A DNA stretch of 32,330 nt from an uncultured Caballeronia sp. (GTDB lineage: Bacteria; Pseudomonadota; Gammaproteobacteria; Burkholderiales; Burkholderiaceae): the NCBI GenBank assembly GCA_940588625.1, contig CALNPU010000024.1:1-32330 (forward strand). The letters are read 5' to 3'. How positions within the stretch are numbered: the first letter of the stretch is position 1; the number at the start of each line of letters is the position of its first letter. A program made the position numbers and the translations under genes. The notes under the pieces were generated by a model. The model searched no databases and was not told the DNA's origin. It saw nothing but the letters and a program-made list of their open reading frames with translations. Positions 9,477 to 16,984 of the stretch are shown one piece after another.

Positions 9477-10192
9477 CTAGCGGTTCATCTGTACCGAACC
9501 CGAGACATTCACGGTCACCGTCGAGGTTTCTGCTTCCAGCGCCATGGGCACTGACATCTTTGCACCGCGCTTATGCTGCGTGCGGCCATCATCATGACCG
9601 GACGCGGTGATGACCCGTTGTGGCCAATCACCTCGCGGATCGCATAACCGCTGTAGCCGACCGCCTGCGCCGAACTCTGTGCCTGCTGCTTAAACGAAGC
9701 AATGGCCTGCGTCGACAGCTTCTGCTCCGCCGCGCGCGGCGACAGCGAGAACGTCACGCTGCACACCTGCATTGACTCGCTCATCTTGCCTGCGAGCTTG
9801 GATGCTGCCGTGAAGTTCTTCGACTCCAGCACGACTTCCTTGCGGCCGCGCCATGCGGAGATGCGGCCATCGCGATCCGTCGACGGGTAGACGGTGAACG
9901 AACCACTGTGCGCGGTGACGTTATCGACACCCTTGACCTGACGCAGCGCTGCCTCGGCGCGTTGATTGAGTACCGTTGTCAGCGAGGCCGGGTCTTGCAC
10001 TTCCTGCTCATAGAACAGCGTGATGTCGACCACGTCCTGCGGCACGTCTGCGCTGGCCTGTGCTGCCAGCGACAACACGCCCGACGGCTCGGCCTGAACG
10101 ACGCTTTGCGCAAAAGCGCTCTGTGCCATGGCAGCGTCCGCAAGCAGCACAACGGTTGCCAGTGTGGAAGTGGTGTTTTTCTTTGTCATCAT
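9477..10192 (-). pseudogene. SIMPL (DUF541) periplasmic protein, C-terminal frameshift
   Basis: The N terminus has a signal peptide (about 29 residues, ending AQSAFAQ) after a good ACGGAG site. The body is a SIMPL/DUF541 domain (ASADVPQDVVDITLFYEQE, then KLSTQAIASFKQQAQSSAQAV). Near 9563 the frame slips: the open frame ends in SISAVQRCQCPWRWKQKPRR at 9515. The ancestral C terminus, KMSVPMALEAETSTVTVNVS to VQMNR, is in the neighbouring frame and stops at 9477-9479. About 30 residues, including the last beta strand, are replaced. Because about 90% of the protein is intact, some activity may remain. The function of such proteins is poorly known; some act in envelope stress. A sequencing error is possible for this single lesion. 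Confidence 0.75.
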
Positions 10193-10273
10193 CTAACTCC
10201 GTAAGCATGAGTGCGTGTCATGTGACGCGAAGCTTAGGCGCCTCTCATGCACGCGAAGTTCCTTTCAACGGTG

Positions 10274-10732
10274 TTACAATAGGTGCTCGGTGATAAAGCG
10301 CCATTGTGCTTCGGTGACCGGTGTGATTGACAACCGATTGCCTCGGGCGAGCACTTGCATGTCGGCAAGCTCCGCATGATCGCGTAGCGCGGCGAGCGGA
10401 ATGAGCGGCGTCTTCTTCACGAAGCGGACGTCAACGAGCAACCAGCGCGGCTTTTCCGGCGATGACTTGGGGTCGTAGTAGTGGCTGGTGGAATCGAATT
10501 GGGTCGGGTCGGGATAAGCAGCCGACGACACCTTCGCGATGCCGACGATTCCTGGCTGCGGACAACTCGAGTGATAGAACAGCACGCCGTCGCCAATCTG
10601 CATGCCGTCTCGCATGAAGTTGCGTGCCTGGTAATTACGCACGCCAGTCCAGGGCAGCGTTTTTTTCGGAGCGTGAGCAAGATGGTCGATGCTCGCTTCG
10701 TTCGGTTCCGACTTCATCAGCCAGTAGTGCAT
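10274..10732 (-). CDS. EVE-domain protein
   Basis: A 152-residue protein made of one EVE domain (PUA-like fold). These domains bind modified bases and have been linked to RNA or DNA modification biology. The typical opening is present, HYWLMKSEPNEASIDHL, then WTGVRNYQARNFMRDGMQIG, FYHSSCPQPGIVGIAKV and YPDPTQF, the last forming part of the ligand pocket. The start at 10732 is the conserved one; upstream in-frame codons to 10783 run towards the terminator. A terminator upstream (10790-10831) separates it from the zapA-6S transcript, so it probably has its own promoter in 10733-10790. It is intact. Confidence 0.9.
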   Translation of the reverse strand: MHYWLMKSEPNEASIDHLAHAPKKTLPWTGVRNYQARNFMRDGMQIGDGVLFYHSSCPQPGIVGIAKVSSAAYPDPTQFDSTSHYYDPKSSPEKPRWLLVDVRFVKKTPLIPLAALRDHAELADMQVLARGNRLSITPVTEAQWRFITEHLL

Positions 10733-10789
10733 GAATGTCTTCCATGGAGAAAGTTGCCGCGCAAAGAAGCATGCACGATGCATTATTCA

Positions 10790-10831
10790 CAATGCAAAAG
10801 AAAACGGCGCCGGAGAAACTCCAGCGCCGTT
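10790..10831 (-). terminator. Intrinsic terminator after the 6S RNA region
   Basis: The arms 10803-10815 and 10819-10831 form a 12-bp GC-rich stem with one mismatch and an AAA loop. On the minus strand the stem runs into TTTTCTTTTG. It would end transcripts coming from zapB-zapA-ssrS before the EVE gene. Confidence 0.75.
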
Positions 10832-10870
10832 AGTCCATTCAGTCAACTCAACCGCTTCTCGACTATTCGT

Positions 10871-10899
10871 CAGCATGCGTAAAACAAATACGCATGCTG
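10871..10899. repeat. Perfect inverted repeat downstream of 6S RNA
   Basis: CAGCATGCGTA (10871-10881) and TACGCATGCTG (10889-10899) form a perfect 11-bp stem around a 7-nt loop. No T tract follows on either strand, so it is not a standard terminator. It begins 9 nt beyond the 6S 3' end and may act as a processing or 3'-protection hairpin on a longer precursor. Confidence 0.6.
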
Positions 10900-10907
10900 C
10901 TTAAAAA

Positions 10908-11092
10908 GGGTCCCCGCCCAAGCCGCTAGGCCGGCATCCTGAACCTGGGTTCAAGATTGGTCGCAGTAAGCAGCACCTTGGGCTCATCAGACAGAGTGAC
11001 GCGCTCGCTAGTACTACAAGGTCCCACAACCGTGCACATAGGCATTGGTTCAAGGAATATATGACCTTGGCAAACCAGGCAGGGAGGGACCA
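10908..11092 (-). ncRNA. ssrS: 6S RNA
   Basis: About 185 nt of minus-strand sequence fits 6S RNA, the regulator that mimics an open promoter and binds sigma-70 RNA polymerase in stationary phase. The ends pair in a closing stem, GGTCCCTCCC (5') with GGGCGGGGACC (3'), and T5 follows. The 3' half contains the typical CTTGAACCCAGGTTCAGG segment, comparable to the E. coli CCTTGAACCAAGGGTTCAAGG element. The length is close to the 184 nt of E. coli. The location directly after zapA is the conserved proteobacterial context. The exact ends are inferred from the stem and not mapped. The product RNA may be cut from a zapA read-through transcript or start at its own promoter. Confidence 0.88.
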
Positions 11093-11239
11093 CTTTACAC
11101 CAATCGACGAGACGATGCACCAACGATCCAGGAAAACTTTATATAGTGACCGATGCATTTGTTAAATGCACCATGAAGTAGAGACAAACCGTGGAATCGT
11201 GCCAGGACTCCGGCCACTGACCACTGACTATCGCGGCAA

Positions 11240-11554
11240 CTACTGCGCTTCGGATTGTGAAATCACGACATTCAGTTGCTCGTTCATTTGATGCATGGTG
11301 CGGCGAATTTCTTCGGCCGGGAACGCTTCGCCGTGACGCACGCTGTTTTGCAGCTTGAGCAATTCCGACGCCAGCGACAACGCCGCCATTACCGCGATCC
11401 GATCCGTGCCGCGCAAGCTGCTGGCGTTTCGCACTTTCGACATTTCCGCATCTACGCGCGCTACCGCTTCACGCAATGCGCCTTCGGTTTCCGGCGAACA
11501 CGCGAGCCGATACTGCGCGCCGAGAATGGATACCTCGATCTGTTTAGACGTCAT
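11240..11554 (-). CDS. zapA: Cell division protein ZapA
   Basis: A 104-residue ZapA, a cytoplasmic protein that binds and bundles FtsZ protofilaments at the division ring. The N-terminal globular part has KQIEVSILGAQYRLACSPE, and the middle has RIAVMAALSLASELLKLQ leading into the C-terminal coiled-coil dimer/tetramer helix. Its ATG overlaps the stop codon of the upstream zapB-like gene (ATGA), which suggests coupled translation. 6S RNA follows on the same strand. It is intact and of normal length. Confidence 0.92.
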   Translation of the reverse strand: MTSKQIEVSILGAQYRLACSPETEGALREAVARVDAEMSKVRNASSLRGTDRIAVMAALSLASELLKLQNSVRHGEAFPAEEIRRTMHQMNEQLNVVISQSEAQ

Positions 11555-11934
11555 GCCTTTTCTCCGTGATGGTGTGATTCTTCGTGCAACGCACCGTGCG
11601 CCAAGTCGGCGGTATCCGGTTCGATGCCACCATCGGGAGGCAAAATGGCAAGCTGGTTATCCGGCTCCGGTGCAGCTTTCGCACGCGGCAATTTTTCGAG
11701 AATCGCGTTGAGGCGAATCTGCGCGTCGTCGATCTTGGCCGACAGCGAGTCCCGCTCCGCCACCAGTGTGTCGCGTTCTGCGCGCACGGCGGCAAGTTCG
11801 CCCTGCGTGTTGGCATAGTCGGCGCGCAACTGTTCGAGTTGCTGGGCCAACACGTTCTTCGCTTGATGATGGAGTTCGCTGATCTTGATCAGCCGGCCGA
11901 TATTCTGTGACAGTGATTCGAGTTCGTTGAGCAT
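11551..11934 (-). CDS. ZapB-like coiled-coil protein upstream of zapA
   Basis: A 127-residue protein with a long heptad-rich coiled coil at about residues 1-85 (LNELESLSQNIGRLIKISEL, then repeated QL, RAERDTL and LSAKIDD) and a low-complexity acidic and histidine-rich tail. Proteins of this kind precede zapA in many beta-proteobacteria and are annotated as ZapB-like or TIGR02449 family. The likely role is at the division septum with ZapA; this is inferred from position and shape. I chose the ATG at 11934 because it is preceded by AAGAGGAC. An in-frame ATG at 11961 is possible. The gene overlaps zapA by 4 bp. It is intact. Confidence 0.75.
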   Translation of the reverse strand: MLNELESLSQNIGRLIKISELHHQAKNVLAQQLEQLRADYANTQGELAAVRAERDTLVAERDSLSAKIDDAQIRLNAILEKLPRAKAAPEPDNQLAILPPDGGIEPDTADLAHGALHEESHHHGEKA

Positions 11935-12224
11935 GTGCTGCGTCCTCTTAAGACCTTGCATTTTAGCGCGCTTCTCCGGCGCTTCAGAAATTTGGTTCGT
12001 TTCCAGACGTAACAGCAGTCAGTCTTCAAAGCATGGGCGCGGCTCTTTATTTGTAGGGGGAAACGTTTTATAGGGATTCATTCTCCCATTCATTCAGGCG
12101 TGCGAGCGTTTGTCGAAATATCACTCGAGAGCCCTTAAAACAAGGGTAAATCGAATAATCGAACCACGGCGAAGACAGTCCGCCTGCTTTGTCCTGCTTT
12201 CTCGACGGGCCATTGTGCCGCTCT

Positions 12225-12455
12225 TAAACTCCCGCCACCCTGGTGGCTCGTGCGTGCCAGCCTGCGTGCAGTTAGACGGAAAGCCGCGAGCGGAGTTCGC
12301 CCGGACGAGCGAACCTGCGCCGCCCCCCCGCAACGGTAAGCGACTACAACGCAAGTTGCAAGTCGGTCCCGGCGCGCGTTGTTCGGCCCATTTCACCACT
12401 CGAAACGGCGTCCGGCAGCCGGGATATCGACCGTGGGGAGCACACGGTTTCGCGG
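12225..12455 (+). promoter_or_regulatory. Cobalamin (AdoCbl) riboswitch, partly degenerate
   Basis: The segment shows the ordered elements of a cobalamin riboswitch. AGTTAGACGGAAAGCCG at 12270-12286 corresponds to the GGGAAGCCGG element. A junction core CGCCCCCCCGCAACGGTAAGCG ends at 12342 (consensus GCTGCCCCCGCAACGGTAAGCG). A CCACT is at 12396-12400. The B12-box-like CAGCCGGGATATCGACCG is at about 12416-12433, where the family usually has CAGCCCGGATACCGGCC. Several core positions differ from consensus and the core C run is longer, so ligand binding may be impaired. It lies just upstream of the btuB relic, the normal place for B12-repressed uptake genes. The ends are approximate. Confidence 0.8.
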
Positions 12456-12955
12456 CTGAGTTCCGTTCCGTACATTCAGCATGGATCTGCGGGGAGTGGG
12501 CCGCGCGGGCTTCAACCGGACCGGTCTCCCCTATTGACCGCGTAGAGCTGATATCTGGCGGGATTGTTTTTGCGCGGTGCACCGTCAGTCCGCTCGCCAG
12601 TGCGGATCAATGGTGTGAGGGCGAAGTCGAGGGACGTGGTGCAGCGCAACGCTTGCAACGGATGCTCGAACACGTGTCAGCGGTGAACGGCAATGCGTCG
12701 ACGCCGTATGGCTCGAACTCGGTTGGCAGGTCTTCACCCGGGACGGTGGCGATCATCCGTTGTGCTTCAAGCATCGTCGGTCTGTACTATCCGTTCAGCG
12801 GCAATCCGTCGATCATCCGAAGCGCTGCCATTCCGTGGAGCGGTCCGCTTGTCGGCAACCTCGATGATCTCTTCAACAAGGACTACCAGCTTGCGCACTC
12901 GTACAACATGCCGCGTCGCGATGCCTCTGTCACACCCAGCCGGCAGCCGCGGTGA
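12435..12955 (+). pseudogene. btuB: BtuB-type TonB-dependent receptor remnant
   Basis: Only parts of the outer-membrane cobalamin receptor (normally about 600 residues) remain. The frame ending at 12955 reads VSPIDRVELISGG, a plug-domain motif, at about 12525-12563. Its C terminus is NLDDLFNKDYQLAHSYNMPR to TPSRQPR, the last two barrel strands, where WQPR or similar is usual. Between them only about 300 bp of poorly recognisable sequence remains, including PYGSNSVG, so more than 1 kb of barrel is gone. The open frame is accidental and also runs backwards through the riboswitch. The position between a cobalamin riboswitch and btuC supports the assignment. The left boundary is uncertain. Confidence 0.7.
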
Positions 12956-12966
12956 AAGTTAAACGC

Positions 12967-13948
12967 ATGAACGCCCGGCGTGCTTTCATGATCTGGACCG
13001 TGCTCGGGCTGGCCGCGTTCGCTGTGTTCGTGGTGTCGCTGGCGCTTGGGGAGTGTCGCTGTCTCGCCACTGCGGGTGATGCAGGCGCTCGCGTCGCAGT
13101 CGACTGACGTGATCGATGAAATCGTGCTCAGCTTGCGCCTGCCGCGCGCGCTCGGCGGCTTTGCGGCGGGTGCCTTGCTTGGCATGGCCGGCGCGCTGCT
13201 GCAGGTCTTGCTGCGCAATCCGCTGGCTGAACCCTATGTGCTTGGGGGGTATCGGGGTATCGGGCGGGGCAGCTGCGTTCGCGCTCGCCGCGATGTTGTT
13301 CTCCCTGTCGTGGTGGAACATCGACGTTGCCGTTTTTGCGGGCGCGTTCTTATCGATACTGCTCGTGCTCGGACTCGCCCGGCGCGAGTTGTGGCGTGGC
13401 GAGCCGCAGGACACATCGCCCCGGTTGCTGCTTACCGGGGCGGTGATCGCGGCGGGGTAGGGCGCGTTGATCACGCTCATGCTCGCGGTCGCGCCCGAGA
13501 ACCGCTTGCGCGGCATGGTGTTCTGGTTGACCGGTGATCTGAACGGCGTTGCGATGCCGTGGACCGCCTTGATCGCGCTCGCGATTGCGCTGGTCGCGAT
13601 CATGCCGGCTGCGCCTCAGCTCAACGTCCTGCTGCGTGGCGACGTAGCGGCCGAGGCACTTGGCTGCGGGTCATGCAGTTGAGGCTGCGCGTATATCTCG
13701 TTGCGTCGCTGGCAGCCGCCGCTGCGGTCACAACCGCAGGGACCATTGGGTTTATCGGGCTTGTGGTGCCGCATGTGTTGCGGCTCGCGTTCGGCAACGA
13801 TCAGCGCATGCTGGCATTAGCGCTTGCGGGCAGACTGGCTGTGATGGGTGCGGACCTGATCGCGCTGGCGCAGTTGCCGGTGGGTATCATCACCGCGCTG
13901 ATCGGAGTGTCGGTGTTCTTGTGGATGCTCCTCAGGCGCGCGCCATGA
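12967..13948 (+). pseudogene. btuC: Vitamin B12 ABC transporter permease, frameshifted
   Basis: A relic of a FecCD-family inner-membrane permease. From ATG 12967 (MNARRAFMIWTVLGLAAFAV) the frame is lost at about 13050, where GGGG stands for GGG. It resumes SVAVSPLRVMQALASQS and LSLRLPRALGGFAAGALLG, and slips again at about 13247, where six G stand for five, before GVSGGAAAFALAAM. A TGG to TAG nonsense codon lies at 13458-13460 (AAG-stop-GAL for AAGWGAL). A further shift near 13665 precedes the C-terminal TIGFIGLVVPHVLRL, the coupling region for the ATPase, which ends at 13948. The order and the near full length show that small mutations, not large deletions, killed it. It overlapped btuD by 4 bp. 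Confidence 0.9.
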
Positions 13949-14630
13949 ACGGACTTCAGGTCACGCATCTCACGTAGACCTTCGCGCCCGGCGAAATGTG
14001 GTGCGTCGCCGGTCCGAACGGCGCGGGCAACACGACGTTGATCGCGGCGATGGCGGGGGTATCGAAGACGGCATCGAATGCGATTTCCCTCGATGTAAAG
14101 GAGTTGAGCGCCTGGGGTGCGAGCGAACTCGTCCGCCGTCGCGCGTTGATGCCGCAAGCCTTGCATGATGCATTCAGCGCCACCGTTCTCGATACCGTCA
14201 TGCTCAACCGCTTTCCTCGTCTCACGGGGGTGGGAAAGCGAAGCGGACCGCGCAGCTGCGCACGCGGCGCTGGATATGCTCGGTTTGGCCGAGTTCGCTT
14301 CACGCGATGTCCTGTCGCTCTCCGGCGGCGAACGTCAGCGCGTGGCACTGGCAGCGACCTTGTGCCAGAACGCGCCGCTATTGTTGCTTGACGAACCGCT
14401 CGCGCATCTCGACGTGCATCATCAAATTGATTGTCTGGAAGCGCTGAGTGGGTAGGTCAGGTCGAAACAACGCAGTGTGATTTTCTCGTGTCACGATCTG
14501 AACCTTGCCCGGCGTTTCGCCACGCACGCTTTGTTGCTCGATGGCGCCGGCCACGCGTATGCCGGCCTCGTTCGCGATGTCCTCACGCCCGAGCGTGCGG
14601 TGCTGCGTTCGGCTATCCGCTTACCTTGAT
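13945..14630 (+). pseudogene. btuD: Vitamin B12 ABC transporter ATPase, multiply disabled
   Basis: A relic of the cytoplasmic ATPase of the BtuCDF importer. After MNGLQVTHLT there is a TAG at 13975-13977. The Walker A motif reads GPNGAGNTT, with the essential Lys replaced by Asn. An extra G in a G run at about 14228 shifts the frame before [19 protein letters not shown]. The ABC signature [15 protein letters not shown] and Walker [16 protein letters not shown] are intact in that frame. Another shift near 14450 is needed to reach the H-loop VIFSCHDLNLARRFATHALL, and the frame ends at 14630. Substitution, nonsense and frameshift lesions are all present, so the gene is certainly dead. Confidence 0.92.
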
Positions 14631-14640
14631 CTAGCAGGAC

Positions 14641-14661
14641 GGTCACGAGGCGCTCGTGACC
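14641..14661. repeat. Perfect inverted repeat between btuD and cobT relics
   Basis: GGTCACGAG (14641-14649) and CTCGTGACC (14653-14661) pair perfectly around GCG. No T tract follows, so it is not an obvious terminator. It may be an intercistronic mRNA hairpin of the former operon. Confidence 0.45.
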
Positions 14662-14694
14662 GTGATGCGTTCAACCTCACCTTACAACATCACT

Positions 14695-15702
14695 ATGAAC
14701 GACACACTTCCCCATCCTGAACCGCTCGATCAATCCATGTCGGCCGAGCTGCAACACCTGATCGATACGAAGACAAAACCACTCGGCAGTTTTGGACGGC
14801 TCGAATCACTCGGGCTCCAGATCGGGCTGGTCCAGCGGACTTTAAAGTCACGTATCGAGCAGCCGGCGATCATGGCATTGCTGCCGAAGGCGTGAGCCCG
14901 TTTCCGCAGGAAGTCACCGTGCAGATGGTGATGGTCGCGAATTTCATCGCGGGCGGGGCGGCGATCAATGCGTTGTCGAAGGCGGCGGGCATGACGCTCG
15001 AAGTGGTGGACGCGGGTGTGGCGAGCACGTCGCCGGCGGCGGCAGGGTTCGTCGATGCAGCGATCCGGCGTGGCGATAAGCGCAACTTCGCAAACGAACC
15101 GGCGATGACGCGAGACGAACTCTTGCAAGCCATTGCACGCGGCGCTCGGGACCAACGTGATTGGCTTCGACGAGATGGGGATCGCGAACACATCGGCGGC
15201 GTGCCTGATGAGCAGGATCTGCAACGTCAAGATCGATGCTTGCATGGGACGCAGCACGGGACTCGACAACGCCGGCTTGAACCACAAGCGCGATGTGCTT
15301 GCCGCGGCGTTGGCGAAACACGCTGCATCCACCGATCCGGTCGAGACTCTGGCCACCTTCGGCGGCTTTGAAATTGCGATGATCGTGGGAGCGTTTCTCG
15401 CGGCGGCTGACGCGCGCATAACGATTCTGGTCTATGATTTTATTGTTACGTCGGCGTTGCTTGTCGCTCACGCGCCTAACCCGGCCGTCCGTGATTACTG
15501 CGTGTTTACGCATGCATCGGATGAAACGGGCCACGGGCGCATGCTGGAACATTTCAACGCCGAGCCGTTGTTGCAACTTGGATTGCGTCTGGGCGAAGGC
15601 ACCGGCACTGTGCTCGCATTGCCGCTGTTGCGCGCGGCGGTGGCGTTCATCAATGAAATGGCCAGTTTCGAATCGGCCGGTGTATCCGACAAGGCCGTGT
15701 GA
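14695..15702 (+). pseudogene. cobT: Nicotinate-nucleotide:DMB phosphoribosyltransferase, broken
   Basis: A relic of CobT, which activates 5,6-dimethylbenzimidazole to alpha-ribazole phosphate for the B12 lower ligand. It begins MNDTLPHPEPLDQSMSAELQ and keeps TKPLGSFGRLESLGLQIGL. Then about 16-19 bp are missing at about 14876, removing most of the conserved FAGDHG motif and shifting the frame, and the sequence resumes GIAAEGVSPFPQEVTVQMV. A second deletion at about 15136 removes the residues between LLQAIA and HAALGTNVIGFDEMGIANTS, again changing frame. The last frame then runs cleanly through ATFGGFEIAMIVGAFLAAA and LRLGEGTGTVLALPLLRAA to the stop at 15702. The loss of motif residues shows that this is not only a sequencing slip. 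Confidence 0.92.
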
Positions 15703-15709
15703 TCCCGTC

Positions 15710-16421
15710 ATGAACCGGCCATCGCAGGAACTCCGCTACTTTTTCACTGCGCTCGGGTATTTCACCCGCGTGCCGGTACCGCGTTGGGTTGGTTTCGAAG
15801 CGCATTATCTGAATGCGGCGGCGCGTTATTTCTCGTTGATCGGCGCACTGGTCTGCGGGCTCGGTGCGGTCGTTTATCTTGCTGCGCTGCAGGTGTTTCC
15901 GGCGGGCGTGGCCGTGTTGCTGTCGATGGCGGCAACGCTGCTTGTCACTGGGGCGTTCTACGAGGACGGCCTTGCCGATTGCGCCGATGCCTTTGGCGGC
16001 GCGTACGCCCGCGAGGATGCGTTGCGTATCATGCACGACTGCGTTGATCGTTGTGCTTGCGCTCAAGTGGCAGACATTGGCCACTATGCTGCCGTTGCGT
16101 ACGGCGTGGATGATTGTCGCGGCGCATGCGGTAAGCTGCACGCCCGACTATGTACGTGCTGAAGGCAAGGCGAAACCGGTCGCGCAGAAGATGAGCGCAA
16201 GCGCGTTTGTTTTAGCTGCACTATTCGGATTGCCGTGGCTTTTCTGGCCCGACTGGCGGCTTGGTTGCGTGATGATCGCGGCACTTGGTGTGTTGCGCTT
16301 TGCGATGGGACGCTACTTCGTCAAGCGTATCGGCGGTTATACCGGCGACTGCCTCGGCTTCGCGCAGCAAATTTTTGAACTCACTATCTACCTGATTGGA
16401 CTCGGATGGATCTCGTCCTGA
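15710..16421 (+). pseudogene. cobS: Adenosylcobinamide-GDP ribazoletransferase, broken
   Basis: A relic of CobS (cobalamin synthase), the membrane enzyme that joins adenosylcobinamide-GDP and alpha-ribazole. It begins MNRPSQELRYFFTALGYFTR and keeps the metal-binding motif EDGLADCADAFGG. Just after REDALRIMHD a deletion of about 20-30 bp near 16033 removes the conserved SRIGAFG segment and shifts the frame. The rest, ALIVVLALKWQTLA, is in the frame that ends at 16421. A further short deletion before DYVRAEGKAKPVAQ (about 16143) has removed several residues. The final part, GRYFVKRIGGYTGDCLGFAQ to GLGWISS, is normal. The start is 8 bp past the cobT stop, and the 3' end overlaps cobC by 16 bp. 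Confidence 0.92.
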
Positions 16422-16980
16422 TTCGCCTCCTGCTGTTGGCATAAACACCGGGATTTGTATTTGTTATAGCAGCACTGATGTCCCGCTTCTCGGCGATGTG
16501 GCTGATTCTGCGCGTGTGCTGGGCGACCGGTTTCGGCTGCTGAAAGTGCCGCTGGTTGACGGTGTCTGGCACACGAGTCCGCTAAGCCGATGCCGCTTGC
16601 TGGCGGAAGCACTCGGTCCTATTCAAGCCGATGCATGTTTGCAGGAGCTCGATTTCGGCACATGGGAAGGGCAGCGCTGGGACGGCCTTGATCGCGCGAT
16701 GCTCGATGCGTGGGCGGAAGATCTTGAACACGCCCGCGAGCACGGCGGGGAGAGTGTCGCGCAGTTCGCCAAGCGCGTGGTGGGTTGGGCCGATTCCGTT
16801 TGTACCGCCAACACTACTGGTCCCGTTCACGCGGTGACGCATGCCGGTGTCATCCGTGTACTGACCTCTCATTTACTCGGCGTCCGGCGCGTGAACGCGA
16901 TTCAATGGCCGCTGGATTTCGGCGCAATCGTCTGGTTGAAACGCGTGCGCAATGAATGGCTGTGCTGGTGGAACGCCTGA
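16406..16980 (+). pseudogene. cobC: Alpha-ribazole phosphatase, lost catalytic His codon
   Basis: A relic of a histidine-phosphatase-family enzyme that dephosphorylates alpha-ribazole phosphate in lower-ligand assembly. From ATG 16406, overlapping cobS, it reads MDLVLIR and then LLLLA to a stop. In relatives the motif is RHP, with the catalytic histidine. Here CGC-CTC-CTG fits CGC-CAT/CAC-CCT with one base missing, so the lesion lies exactly in the His codon at about 16428. In the shifted frame the remaining about 180 residues are open to 16980 without further damage: GICICYSSTDVPLLGD, ELDFGTWEGQRWDGLDRAML, HGGESVAQF and VHAVTHAGVIRVL, which carries the second conserved His. This looks like a recent single-hit pseudogene. 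Confidence 0.85.
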
Positions 16981-16984
16981 ATCT

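Noticed and set aside
12110..12955. A 281-codon plus-strand open frame spanning the riboswitch and btuB region
   Set aside because: Its first half is the non-coding riboswitch and its second half only patches of BtuB; it is a chance frame, not a protein gene.
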